Positions 7,839 to 16,682 of a stretch of 64,000 bases of DNA are shown piece after piece. The DNA is from JADJOY01 sp046331705 [NCBI: bacterium] (GTDB taxonomy: Bacteria > JADJOY01), in assembly GCA_046331705.1 (NCBI GenBank), contig JAXLQJ010000014.1, positions 1 to 64,000 of the forward strand, read 5' to 3'. The translations under genes and the position numbers were made by a program. The notes under the pieces are model-generated. The model was given only the letters and a program-made list of their open reading frames with translations. It was not told the DNA's origin and did no database searches. Each line of letters begins with the position of its first letter. Position 1 is the first letter of the stretch.

Positions 7839-9308
7839 GTGCACTTCCCGCCCCTCCAATTCGACTGGGTCGCTGCCGTCCCGGTGATGCTGCTCTCGCT
7901 CGGCGGGCTGGGCGTGCTGCTGCTCGATGCCTGGAACCAGGGCCGCAAGCCCGCGGCGACGGCAACGAGCGCGGTGGCGGTGCTGGCGCTGGCCATCCTG
8001 TGGCTGGCGCATCCGCTGGCGCCGTCGGCGAGCGCCGCGGACGCCCGCAGCTTCACGCACATGCTGGTGGTCGACGGCATGGGCGTGTTCGTGACCGTGG
8101 TGTGCGCGCTCGCCGGCCTCGGAACCTTGCTGCTGACGCCGAGCTACAGCGAGCGAGAGAGCTTTCACGCTCGCGAGATCTACGCGCTGGTGGTGCTCGC
8201 GGTGGCGGGGATGTCCGTGCTCGCCATGGGCACCGATCTGATGGTGCTGTTCCTCGGCCTCGAGATCATGAGCCTCGCGGTCTACGTGCTCGCGGGCTAC
8301 CAGCGGCGCGAGGGGCGCTCGGTGGAAGCGGCGCTCAAGTACTTCCTGCTGGGCGCGTTCGCCTCGGCGATCTTCCTCTACGGCCTCACGTTCGTGTACG
8401 GCGCGGCTGGATCGGTGCGGCTCGACGTGGTGGCGACGGCGCTCTCGAACGAGAACCCGTACACGGCGCGGCTGGCGCAGATCGGCTTGGCGCTGCTGCT
8501 GGCGGGACTCGGATTCAAGATCGCCGCGGTCCCGTTCCACCTCTGGACGCCCGATGTCTATCAAGGCGCCCCCACACCCGTGACCGCCTTCATGTCCTCG
8601 GCGGTGAAGGCGGCGGCGTTCGCGCTGGCGCTGCGGGTGCTGCGGGTGGGATTCGGCGCCCACCCCGCGCTCTGGACCGAGGCGGTCAAGTGGCTGGCCA
8701 TCGCCACCATGGTGGTGGGAAATCTCGCGGCGCTGACGCAGCGCGATCTGAAGCGAATGCTCGCGTATTCGTCGATCGCCCACGCGGGCTACCTGCTGGC
8801 CGGAGTGGCGGCGGGGCATCCCGCGGGAACCGCGGCGGTGCTCTTCTACCTGGCGGCGTACCTGGTCGCGAATCTCGGTGCGTTCGCGGTGCTGGTGGCG
8901 ATCGGCGAGAAGGGCGAGGCCAATCTCACGCTGGCGGACGTCGCCGGGCTCTATCGCACGCGACCCGGGCTGGCGTTCGCGCTCTCGGCGTGCCTGCTGT
9001 CGCTGGCCGGCATCCCGCCCACGGCTGGATTCTTCGGCAAGTTCCTGGTCTTCAACGCGGCCATCCGTGCGCACATGATCGGAAGCGCCGTGCTCATCGC
9101 GCTCACGAGCGCCCTGAGCCTCGGTTACTATCTGATCGTGATCGTGAAGATGTACATGGCCGAGCCGGCGCGCGAGTACCGCACGGCGGAGCTCACGACC
9201 GGCGTTCGCGTGGTGGTGGTTGCCTCGCTCGTCGGCGTGTTCGTGCTCGGGATCCTGCCCACGTTGGTCCAGGGGCTGGCCGAGCAGGCAGCGTTCCCGC
9301 TTCCCTGA
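7839..9308 (+). CDS. nuoN: NADH-quinone oxidoreductase subunit N
   Basis: A 489-aa third antiporter-like subunit, at the end of the nuo run. Motifs are GLEIMSLAVYVLAGYQRRE with the channel glutamate, EAALKYFLLGAFASAIFLYG, PFHLWTPDVYQGAPTPVTAF, KRMLAYSSIAHAGYLLAG, and GIPPTAGFFGKFLVF. The start is GTG (7839), only weakly preceded by GGAG at a long spacing. The next gene, a glutathione peroxidase, begins 22 bp after the stop and may ride on the same transcript. Confidence 0.96.
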   Translation: MHFPPLQFDWVAAVPVMLLSLGGLGVLLLDAWNQGRKPAATATSAVAVLALAILWLAHPLAPSASAADARSFTHMLVVDGMGVFVTVVCALAGLGTLLLTPSYSERESFHAREIYALVVLAVAGMSVLAMGTDLMVLFLGLEIMSLAVYVLAGYQRREGRSVEAALKYFLLGAFASAIFLYGLTFVYGAAGSVRLDVVATALSNENPYTARLAQIGLALLLAGLGFKIAAVPFHLWTPDVYQGAPTPVTAFMSSAVKAAAFALALRVLRVGFGAHPALWTEAVKWLAIATMVVGNLAALTQRDLKRMLAYSSIAHAGYLLAGVAAGHPAGTAAVLFYLAAYLVANLGAFAVLVAIGEKGEANLTLADVAGLYRTRPGLAFALSACLLSLAGIPPTAGFFGKFLVFNAAIRAHMIGSAVLIALTSALSLGYYLIVIVKMYMAEPAREYRTAELTTGVRVVVVASLVGVFVLGILPTLVQGLAEQAAFPLP

Positions 9309-9330
9309 TCTCCCGCGCCACGAGGTGACC

Positions 9331-9816
9331 ATGCCGGCGAGCTCGCTCTACGATCTCACCGTCGACGACCTCGCGGGCCGACCGGTCGCGCTCGCGGATT
9401 TCGCCGGTCGCGTCACGCTCTGCGTGAACGTCGCGAGCGAGTGCGGATACACGCCCCAGTACAAGGGCCTGCAGCGACTCCACGAGAGCCTGAGCAGCCG
9501 CGGCTTCGCCGTGCTGGGGTTTCCCTCGAACGAGTTCGGCGGCCAGGAGCCCGGGACTCCCGAGCAGATTCGGTCGTTTTGCGAGACCAAGTTCGGGGTC
9601 ACGTTCCCGCTCTTCGAGAAGCTCGTGACCCAGCCCGGTCCCGCACAGTCCCCCGTCTATCGGTTCCTCACCGACGGACGCGAGGCGCCCGACTGGAACT
9701 TCTGCAAGTACCTCGTCGACAAGCGCGGCCAAGTCATCGCCTTCTACAAGAGCGCGGTGAGCCCCAAGGATCCCGCGCTTCACGCCGCCATCGAAGCGGC
9801 ACTCGCCGCGCCCTGA
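9331..9816 (+). CDS. Glutathione peroxidase family thiol peroxidase
   Basis: A 161-aa thioredoxin-fold peroxidase that reduces hydrogen peroxide or lipid hydroperoxides. The catalytic set is complete: peroxidatic Cys38 in NVASECGYTPQY, Gln72 in FPSNEFGGQEPGT and Trp122 in DWNFCKYLVD. Cys84 (RSFCETKF) sits where the resolving cysteine of thioredoxin-dependent Cys-GPx enzymes lies, so thioredoxin rather than glutathione is the likelier reductant. ATG 9331 has GAGGTG just upstream. It sits directly downstream of nuoN, which fits protection against respiratory peroxides. No signal peptide is seen, so it is likely cytoplasmic. Confidence 0.93.
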   Translation: MPASSLYDLTVDDLAGRPVALADFAGRVTLCVNVASECGYTPQYKGLQRLHESLSSRGFAVLGFPSNEFGGQEPGTPEQIRSFCETKFGVTFPLFEKLVTQPGPAQSPVYRFLTDGREAPDWNFCKYLVDKRGQVIAFYKSAVSPKDPALHAAIEAALAAP

Positions 9817-10023
9817 CGCGGGCGCGCGCCGCCAACCGCCGAACACGCTGCCGGTCGTTGGCAGTCGCCGCCAACGCGAGTTGGCACCCGCGCCACCTCC
9901 CCGAGCGCAAGCGCGCGAAATGCGAAGGGCTCGTCCGCGGTTCCCGCGGGCGAGCTGGCACCGGCTTTGCCCTGTCCCCCGCCGCGCCGGACGTTCCGAC
10001 GCGAAACCGCATTGGGGGGAGTC

Positions 10024-12270
10024 ATGAGGGCGAAGGGAAAGACGAGCGGCTTTCGTGCCGCGGGGTACGCGGTCGCATTGATCGGTTTCATCCTGCGCGG
10101 CGACACCTGCACGCCGCCGCCACAGATCACGTTCAGCCAGCAGGTCTCGAGCACGATCGCCGACAACGCGGCCGTGAGCTACCTGTTCGTCGCACCGGCG
10201 CTCGGCAACAACGCGTCCATCGCCGGATCGTTCCGCCTCGAGGACGCGGCCCCGGCGGGCGGCACCTACAAGCTCGAAGTGTTCGTGGCCGGCGGCACCA
10301 CGCCGATCGCGACGGCGGGACCGGTGGCGGCAAACGTGCCGACGTTGCTGCAGGACGTCACGTTCACGGCGGCGGGCAATTACGAGGTGCGCGTCACCGA
10401 GGTCGACGGCACCCCAGGTCGAACCTTCAAGCTCACCATGAGCCCGCGTTACACGCTGCCGGCCACGACGCTCGCCTCGGGCTCCACCCAGAATCTCAGC
10501 CTGGCTCCAGGTGAGTTCGAGACGGCGCGGTTCAACGTCGCTGCCGGCCAAACCGGACAGCGCGACCTCTACTACGACGACATCAACGTCTCGCCCGGCA
10601 ACGGCACGGTCACGATCCTCGGACCCGACAAGGTGACCCCCGTGACCTCGCTCAGCGGCGCGTCCGACCTGAGCTTCGACGCGAGCGACCTGGCCGAGCT
10701 GGACCTGCAAGCGACTGGCGACTACACGGTGATCGTGACCGACACCGACGCCACGGGCCAGGGCACGTTCTCGCTGAGCCTGGGACCGTATCCCGGTCAG
10801 GACGACACCGCAGCACCCTGCGAGCTCTTGCCGAGCCCGCCGACGCTCTCGACTCCCGTGACGGTGTCGGGGAGAGCCGTGAGCCCCATCGGCGACCGCG
10901 ACTGCTTCCAGTTCACGGTGCCCTTCGGCGTGAGCGACGTGACCGTGGCGCTCGACCAGACCACGGGCTCCACCAGCAACAACGAGGTGCGACTCACGAG
11001 CACCGCCGGCTTCAGCGCGAACAAGAAAGGCAGCGGCGACGTCAACGCGACGTTCTCGGTGGACTCGGGCACGGCGGACACGTACCAGGTCGTGGTGAAC
11101 AACCTGGTCAACGGCACGTTCAACTACAGCCTCGCCATCGGCCTCGCCGGACCCTGCGTGGGCGCCGGGTGCGTGCTCGCGCCGGCGGGAGCGGTCGCGA
11201 TCAGCTTCGTCACCAATCCCGTCGACATCCAGGTGCGCGCCGATCTCGTGACCCAGGGCGCGCTGCCGACCAACGCGGCCGCCACCTTCGAGCTCGACAA
11301 GACCTCGAGCGGCAACTTCCAGCTCGAGCTGCTCGGCGATCGGGACGGCAACACCGGCACGCTCGAGACGCTCTGTCCGATCGCGACGGGCAGCAACGAC
11401 TTCTTCATCGAGAATTGCGACCTGAGCACGACGGACGGGCTCGTGACGGCGCGCGTGACGCGTGTGAGCGGATCCGGCAGCACCGCCACGGTGCGGATGG
11501 GACCCGAGCTCGCGACGCTCGCGGCGGCGCCGGCTCCGATCCTGCCCTCCGGCGACGTGTCCTGGAACGGCGCCAGCGGCGGCAACCTCGCGAGCTTCGG
11601 CGACGAGCGGTACTACGCCTTCGCGCTCTCCGCCGACGGCCAGATCGGCATCGGCTTCGACGATCAGGGCATCGGCGACGGCAACAACCTGGTGCGCATC
11701 TTCCCGGCGGCGCAGCTCGACTCGGTGATCCGCAACCCGAGCGTCGCACCGGCCCTGCAAGTGCCCGTGGCCACCGGCGATGGCGACCTCGACGCCACCA
11801 GCCTCGCCGCCGGCGCGTACGTGCTGGTGATCGACAACGACAAGACGGGCCAGGGCGCATTCTCGGTCTGCGTCGGTCCGGGAGTCGATGCGAGCGACGA
11901 GGACGGCCAGACGATCTCGATCAGCAAGGATCTGGTGCCTGCGGATCTCGCCATCACGCGTACCGGCAATCTCCGCTGCGGCGACACCGACGCGTGGAAC
12001 CTGAACACCACCTTCACGCAGCTGCTCAAGATCAAGGTGGAAGAGACGCCGCCGGGCGAGGCCGGCAACGTCGAGATCGAGCTCCTGGTGGAGGACACCA
12101 ACAACCCGGGCGTCTTCATCCCGGTGGCCGGCACCGCCAAGTCGGGTGCCTCGAGCGCCACGATCACGTCGGTCTCGGTGACCGCCGGGCGCAACTATCG
12201 GCTGAAGGTCGACAACTCCGGCCTGGGCAACACCGCGTACCTGATCACGATCACCGACTCGAACGCGTGA
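10024..12270 (+). CDS. Large exported beta-rich repeat protein of unknown function
   Basis: A 748-aa protein with a basic N-terminus (MRAKGKTSGFR), one hydrophobic segment and a cysteine near residue 35, compatible with export although not a clean lipobox. The remainder is Thr/Ser/Gly/Asp-rich with repeated modules ending in a D-x-D-x-TGQG-x-F motif. Examples are TDTDATGQGTFSLSLG near 240-255 and VIDNDKTGQGAFSVCVG near 610-625. This resembles PPC-type (pre-peptidase C-terminal) beta-sandwich repeats found in secreted proteins. No catalytic domain is recognised. ATG 10024 follows GGGGGAG. A strong convergent hairpin follows the gene. A surface or secreted adhesive or scaffold role is only an inference. 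Confidence 0.8.
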   Translation: MRAKGKTSGFRAAGYAVALIGFILRGDTCTPPPQITFSQQVSSTIADNAAVSYLFVAPALGNNASIAGSFRLEDAAPAGGTYKLEVFVAGGTTPIATAGPVAANVPTLLQDVTFTAAGNYEVRVTEVDGTPGRTFKLTMSPRYTLPATTLASGSTQNLSLAPGEFETARFNVAAGQTGQRDLYYDDINVSPGNGTVTILGPDKVTPVTSLSGASDLSFDASDLAELDLQATGDYTVIVTDTDATGQGTFSLSLGPYPGQDDTAAPCELLPSPPTLSTPVTVSGRAVSPIGDRDCFQFTVPFGVSDVTVALDQTTGSTSNNEVRLTSTAGFSANKKGSGDVNATFSVDSGTADTYQVVVNNLVNGTFNYSLAIGLAGPCVGAGCVLAPAGAVAISFVTNPVDIQVRADLVTQGALPTNAAATFELDKTSSGNFQLELLGDRDGNTGTLETLCPIATGSNDFFIENCDLSTTDGLVTARVTRVSGSGSTATVRMGPELATLAAAPAPILPSGDVSWNGASGGNLASFGDERYYAFALSADGQIGIGFDDQGIGDGNNLVRIFPAAQLDSVIRNPSVAPALQVPVATGDGDLDATSLAAGAYVLVIDNDKTGQGAFSVCVGPGVDASDEDGQTISISKDLVPADLAITRTGNLRCGDTDAWNLNTTFTQLLKIKVEETPPGEAGNVEIELLVEDTNNPGVFIPVAGTAKSGASSATITSVSVTAGRNYRLKVDNSGLGNTAYLITITDSNA

Positions 12271-12300
12271 CGGGTCGCCGTCACTCCCTCTCCTGAAGTA

Positions 12301-12331
12301 CGGGGCGGGCGCGCACAGCGCGCCCGCCCCG
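12301..12331. terminator. Bidirectional hairpin between convergent genes
   Basis: A perfect 14-bp inverted repeat (12301-12314 with 12318-12331), all G/C, with a 3-base ACA loop. It lies in the 70-bp gap between the convergent exported-protein and FAD-oxidoreductase genes. It has no T-tract, so it is a structural stop or a mRNA 3'-end protector rather than a textbook intrinsic terminator. Confidence 0.65.
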
Positions 12332-12340
12332 CTCTCGCGT

Positions 12341-13747
12341 TCACGCGACGGCCGCGCCACCCGAGGGTCGACCGCTCGAGACGTCCTCGAGCAACAGCTC
12401 GGCCGCGTCGCGCCCCATCCGCAGGCTGTTGCTGATCGTGCGATCGTCGGGCTGGAGCAGATAGGAATCCGTCACGTAGAGCCCGGCGAGCGGCGTGCGC
12501 ATGGACGGGATCATTCGCTCGAACCCCAGATTGCAGAGTGGTTGGGCGTGGGTGGTTCGGAACACGTGCCATTCCACCACGTCGCGCTCGCCGAAGCTCG
12601 GCTCGATGATCCCGAGGTGCGCGACGTAGCGACGGTGATACGCGTCGTCGTCCCAGCCGAAGCGCGGGTCTCGTGGATCGAGGTATTGCGGCACGTAGAG
12701 CAGGCGATCGCCCGCGAGGTGCGGCAGCGGGTTGAGATTCGTGTACTCGATGATGCCCGGGATCGAGATGCGTGGATCGTTGATGTTGAGCCAGAAATGC
12801 TTCGTGAGCGGTCGGCGCGTGCGCGCCACCCAGCAGGTGACGCCGAAGTACTCGACCCGATCGAGGGCGTGGAAATAGGGTTCCTCGACGCGCGGCAGGG
12901 CGCGACGCAGCAACTGGAACGGGACGGTCGAGATCACCGCGTCGAACGGCTCGCGCACGCCGCGCAGCCGCACCCCTTCGACGCGGCCGTCGCCCGCGAC
13001 CGCGATCTCGTCCACGCGCGCATCCACCTCGATGCGGCCGCGGCGCTCGCGAACCCGGTTGGCGAGCGTCTCGAGCAAGCGGTACGAGCCCCCTTCGAGG
13101 TATCCGTAGATCTCGCGATGCAGCCACCGCGAGTGCGATTTCCCCACACGATGCATGCGCGCCCACATCCACGCGGCCGAGAGGTGCTCGCGATACGCGC
13201 CGAACTTCCCCGTGAGCAGCGGCTCGTGAAGAATCTCGTAGGCGCGATCGCCGAAGGTCTCGCGTAGCCACGGCACCACCGCGCGATCGGCGCACTCCCG
13301 CCACGCCTCGCGAGGCCGGGACTTGATCCGGTGCACGGCGCGTGCGACGCGCAGCTTCTCCGTCACGGAGAGGTGCGGAAACCGCAGCAGATCCCAGGGC
13401 GAGCCGAAGTCGTAGCGCCGCCCCTCGTAGAAGTACCCCATCCGTACCCGCCGCCAGCGCAGCGCGTGCCCCAGCCCCAGCTCGGCGGCGACCCGGAGGT
13501 ATTCGCGGTCTCCGGTGCAGAGGAAATGGTGATAGCGCTCGAGATACTCGCCGCCGATCGGGAACCACGACGCCAGCCCGCCGAGCATCCGCTCGGCCTC
13601 GAGCACGGTGACCTCGAGCCCCGGCTCGGCGAGCAGCCGATGGGCTGCGGCGAGCCCCGCCGCGCCACCGCCGATCACCGCCACGCGCACGGGGCGGCCA
13701 CGGTGGAGGGTCGGTGCGGGCGTTCGAGCGGGCGAGGTCGGCTGCAT
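12341..13747 (-). CDS. FAD-dependent NAD(P)-binding oxidoreductase (protoporphyrinogen oxidase/UGM-like fold)
   Basis: A 468-aa flavoprotein. The dinucleotide-binding motif VAVIGGGAAGLAAAHRL is at about residues 21-37, followed by VTVLEAERMLGGLASWF and a C-terminal FAD motif region (LAGLYVTDSYLLQPDDRTIS). The family resembles amine oxidase/protoporphyrinogen oxidase-type FAD enzymes, including sugar-epimerising or desaturating relatives; the substrate cannot be read from sequence. ATG 13747 (MQPTSPART) is chosen because the Rossmann motif follows shortly; longer in-frame extensions overlap the divergent gene. It is divergent from the EpmA-like gene (114-bp gap). Confidence 0.8.
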   Translation of the reverse strand: MQPTSPARTPAPTLHRGRPVRVAVIGGGAAGLAAAHRLLAEPGLEVTVLEAERMLGGLASWFPIGGEYLERYHHFLCTGDREYLRVAAELGLGHALRWRRVRMGYFYEGRRYDFGSPWDLLRFPHLSVTEKLRVARAVHRIKSRPREAWRECADRAVVPWLRETFGDRAYEILHEPLLTGKFGAYREHLSAAWMWARMHRVGKSHSRWLHREIYGYLEGGSYRLLETLANRVRERRGRIEVDARVDEIAVAGDGRVEGVRLRGVREPFDAVISTVPFQLLRRALPRVEEPYFHALDRVEYFGVTCWVARTRRPLTKHFWLNINDPRISIPGIIEYTNLNPLPHLAGDRLLYVPQYLDPRDPRFGWDDDAYHRRYVAHLGIIEPSFGERDVVEWHVFRTTHAQPLCNLGFERMIPSMRTPLAGLYVTDSYLLQPDDRTISNSLRMGRDAAELLLEDVSSGRPSGGAAVA

Positions 13748-13861
13748 GTCCTTCGTCGCGGGATCGGACAGACTGGCGCGCCGTTCGCGAGGGGTGCACA
13801 GCGTACGAACGGCGGCGCACCAGCGCAACGCGACCGCCAGCCCGACCGCCAGCCCGAAACG

Positions 13862-15109
13862 ATGGACGAAGAGATGCCGCTCCGCGGCCGGTGCGTGGCG
13901 ATCGAGGACGCCGCCCAGCCCGCCAGCGCCGTGATGGTGGTCCGCAACGCGGCGGGTGTCACGCGCGCGGTGGTCGCGACGCCGCACGCCGCGCAGGTCG
14001 GCGACCTGGTCGAGGTCCGCCACCGCGCGGTTCACGTCCTCACCGCGAACCGAACCCCCACGCGCGCCGCGACCTGGATGGAGCGCGTCCTCGATCCACG
14101 GCGGCTCCACGCCCTCGAGGTGCGCGAGCGCGTGGAAGCCGCGATCCACCGATTTCTTCGCGAGCGCGGCTTTCGCGAGACCCGCACCCCGCTCTTGGTG
14201 CCGAACCCGGGGATGGACCCGCACATCCGCCCGTTCCGCGTGACGCCGCACGCCGGCCATCACCCGGCCGAGGCGACCGCGTATCTGCCCACCTCGCCCG
14301 AGCTCGCGATGAAGCGGCTGTTGGCGGGTGGGCTCGACCGCATCTACCAGATCACGCCCGCGTTCCGCTCCGAACCGGCGTCACGGACGCACCGCCCCGA
14401 GTTCACGATGCTCGAGCTCTACCGGGCCTACGCGGACGACGAGGATCTCCGCGCCGACGTCGAGGCGTTGCTCGCGCACGTCGCCACGAGCGTTCACGGC
14501 CGCCCCGAGACGAGCTACGGTGGTCGACGCATCTCGTTCGCGGCGCCCTGGCCGCGGCTCACGATTCGCGGGCTCTTCGAAGCGCACGCGGGGATCGATC
14601 TCGCGCGCGCCGGCGACGTTCCCCGGCTGCGCGACGCGTGCGAGCGGATCGGGGTCGCATCGCGCGCCGAGGACAGCTGGGACGATCTCTTCTTCCGCGT
14701 CTGGCTCGACCGCATCGAGCCCGAGCTGCCGCGCGACCGAGCGGTCTTCGTGTGCCGCTACCCCGCCTCCCAAGCGGCGCTCGCCGTGGTCGACGATGAC
14801 CCCGACGGCACTCGCTGGGCGAGACGTTTCGAGTGCTTCGCGGGCGGCTTCGAGCTGGGCAACGCATTCGAGGAGCTGACCGACCCCGCCGAGCAACGCG
14901 CCCGCTTCGCCGCGGACATGCGCGAACGCACGCGCGCGCACGGCGACGAGATCCTCCCCAACGAGCCCGACGAGGGCTTCCTGGAGGCGCTCGAGGAAGG
15001 CATGCCGCCGGCGGCGGGGATCGCCATCGGCGTCGATCGGCTGGTCATGCTGCTCGCCGACGAGGCGGACATCGACTTCACGTTCTGGCTTCCCGCCGCG
15101 GGCGAGTGA
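13862..15109 (+). CDS. epmA: EF-P lysine aminoacylase (EpmA/GenX)-like protein with extra N-terminal domain
   Basis: A 415-aa class II lysyl-tRNA-synthetase-like catalytic core, which in E. coli EpmA attaches beta-lysine to elongation factor P. Motif 2 is FRSEPASRTHRPEFTMLELY and motif 3 is GIAIGVDRLVMLLAD; TSPELAMKRLL is also typical. It lacks a LysRS anticodon-binding domain, as expected. The core starts near residue 74, whereas canonical EpmA is about 325 aa. The first ~70 residues (beginning MDEEMPLRGRCVAIED and including GDLVEV) look like a small beta-barrel-type domain and are unusual. The start is ATG 13862; ATG 13874 is a close alternative. No efp or epmB is visible nearby. The stop is 4 bp from the convergent ALDH gene. 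Confidence 0.85.
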   Translation: MDEEMPLRGRCVAIEDAAQPASAVMVVRNAAGVTRAVVATPHAAQVGDLVEVRHRAVHVLTANRTPTRAATWMERVLDPRRLHALEVRERVEAAIHRFLRERGFRETRTPLLVPNPGMDPHIRPFRVTPHAGHHPAEATAYLPTSPELAMKRLLAGGLDRIYQITPAFRSEPASRTHRPEFTMLELYRAYADDEDLRADVEALLAHVATSVHGRPETSYGGRRISFAAPWPRLTIRGLFEAHAGIDLARAGDVPRLRDACERIGVASRAEDSWDDLFFRVWLDRIEPELPRDRAVFVCRYPASQAALAVVDDDPDGTRWARRFECFAGGFELGNAFEELTDPAEQRARFAADMRERTRAHGDEILPNEPDEGFLEALEEGMPPAAGIAIGVDRLVMLLADEADIDFTFWLPAAGE

Positions 15110-15113
15110 GCCG

Positions 15114-16652
15114 TCACGCCAGCCAGTTGCGGATGCGCGGCCCGAAGAGCTTGAGCGCACCCTCGATCTCCTTGAACGACTTGTCCGTGAACGGGTACCA
15201 GGCGCGCTCGCGCTTGGTGTTCCAGCGGTGGATCAGGATCGGCAGCGCGTGCGAGTAGTCGCGCAACGCGTCGACACCGTTCACCCGCCCCACGCCGCTT
15301 TCCTTGAGCCCGCCGAACGGCGCCTCGGGGACGCCGTAGATCACGGCGGCGTCGTTGATGGTGACCGACCCCGTGGCCATCCGCTTGGCGAGGCGGATTC
15401 CCTTGTCGATGTCCTTGGTCCACACGCTCCCGCTCAAGCCGTACGGGGAATCGTTGGCCATGCGGATGGCTTCGTCCTCGTCCTTCACGCGCTGCACGGC
15501 GACCACGGGACCGAACGTCTCCTCGCGCATGACGGCCATGTCGTGATCGAGGTCCACGAGCACCGTCGGCTTGAAGAAGAGCCCCGGCCGGCTCGCGTCG
15601 CGCTCGCCGCCGACCACCGCGCGCGCACCCGCCTTCTTCGCCTCGGCGACCTGGCGCTCCACGATCGCGAGCTGCTTGTCCCAGAAGAGCGGCCCCACGT
15701 CGGCGGCCTCGCCGGGGGCACCCCAGCGCACCTTGCTGGCCGCCTCGGTCACCTTGGCGATGAACGCGTCGGCGACCGACTCCACCACGTAGATCCGCTC
15801 CACCGACATGCAGATCTGTCCGGTGTTGAGCACCGACGCGAACACCGCGCCCTGCGCGGCGCGGTCGAGATCGGCGTCGGCGCACACCACCATCGCGTCC
15901 TTGCCACCCAGCTCCAGCGTGCACGGGATGAGCTGGCGCGCGCACGAGGCGGCCACCTTCTTGCCGGTCGCCACGCTTCCCGTGAACGAGATCTTGTCCA
16001 CGCCAGCGTCCACGAGCGCGGCGCCGGTCTCGCCATCGCCCTGAAGCACCTGCAGCACGCCCGCGGGCACACCCGCCTCGAGCAGCAGCTCCGCGGCGGC
16101 GGCGCCCGAGCGCGGCGAGATCTCCGACGGCTTGAGGATCACCGCGTTGCCCGCGAGCAAGGCCTGCACCGTGGGGTTGAGCGACAGCGCCAGCGGCCCG
16201 TTCCAAGGCGTGATGATTCCCACGATCCCGAGCGGCCGGTAGGTGATCAGGAGCTTCTTGAGCGGTCGCATGTAGCCGTGGAGCTTCCGCCACTCGTCGG
16301 CCAGGTCGTCCGGCGCGCGCGCGCTCCAGAAGTTGAGGAAGTCGCAGCACGCGATCAGCTCCATCGCCGTCGCCTCGGTGCGCGTCTTGCCCGACTCGCG
16401 AATCAGGATCTCGACCAGCTCGTCCTTCCGCCGGATCAGCACGTCGAGCGCGCTCCGCACGATCCTCGCGCGCTCCGCGACCGGCGTGGCTCCCCACGCC
16501 GGCTGCGCCGCGCGCGCCGTGGCGACCGCCGCGCGCACGTCGTCGGCGGTGGCCACGGTGATCTCGCCAACCGATTCGAGCGTGGCCGGGCTCTTGAGCC
16601 CCAACCGCCGCCGTCCGTCCGTCCCTCGTGCCAGCTCTTCCGCGATCGCCAT
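15114..16652 (-). CDS. NAD(P)-dependent aldehyde dehydrogenase
   Basis: A 512-aa ALDH-superfamily enzyme oxidising an aldehyde to an acid. The catalytic pair is Glu247 (LELGGKDAMVV) and Cys281 (NTGQICMSVERIYV). The cofactor-binding segments ITPWNGPLALSLNP and ILKPSEISP, the FTGSVATGKKVA loop and EETFGPVVAV are present. The C-terminal ~60 residues (RWNTKRERAWYPFTDKS) form a tail seen in some long-chain or coniferyl-type ALDHs. It is third on the minus strand behind an SDR and a kinase-SCP2-lipocalin fusion (30-bp gap), so it probably oxidises an aldehyde made in the same lipid/terpenoid pathway. The substrate is not determinable. Confidence 0.92.
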   Translation of the reverse strand: MAIAEELARGTDGRRRLGLKSPATLESVGEITVATADDVRAAVATARAAQPAWGATPVAERARIVRSALDVLIRRKDELVEILIRESGKTRTEATAMELIACCDFLNFWSARAPDDLADEWRKLHGYMRPLKKLLITYRPLGIVGIITPWNGPLALSLNPTVQALLAGNAVILKPSEISPRSGAAAAELLLEAGVPAGVLQVLQGDGETGAALVDAGVDKISFTGSVATGKKVAASCARQLIPCTLELGGKDAMVVCADADLDRAAQGAVFASVLNTGQICMSVERIYVVESVADAFIAKVTEAASKVRWGAPGEAADVGPLFWDKQLAIVERQVAEAKKAGARAVVGGERDASRPGLFFKPTVLVDLDHDMAVMREETFGPVVAVQRVKDEDEAIRMANDSPYGLSGSVWTKDIDKGIRLAKRMATGSVTINDAAVIYGVPEAPFGGLKESGVGRVNGVDALRDYSHALPILIHRWNTKRERAWYPFTDKSFKEIEGALKLFGPRIRNWLA

Positions 16653-16682
16653 GGTCCCACCCCCGAGCCCGTCACTCCTCGA

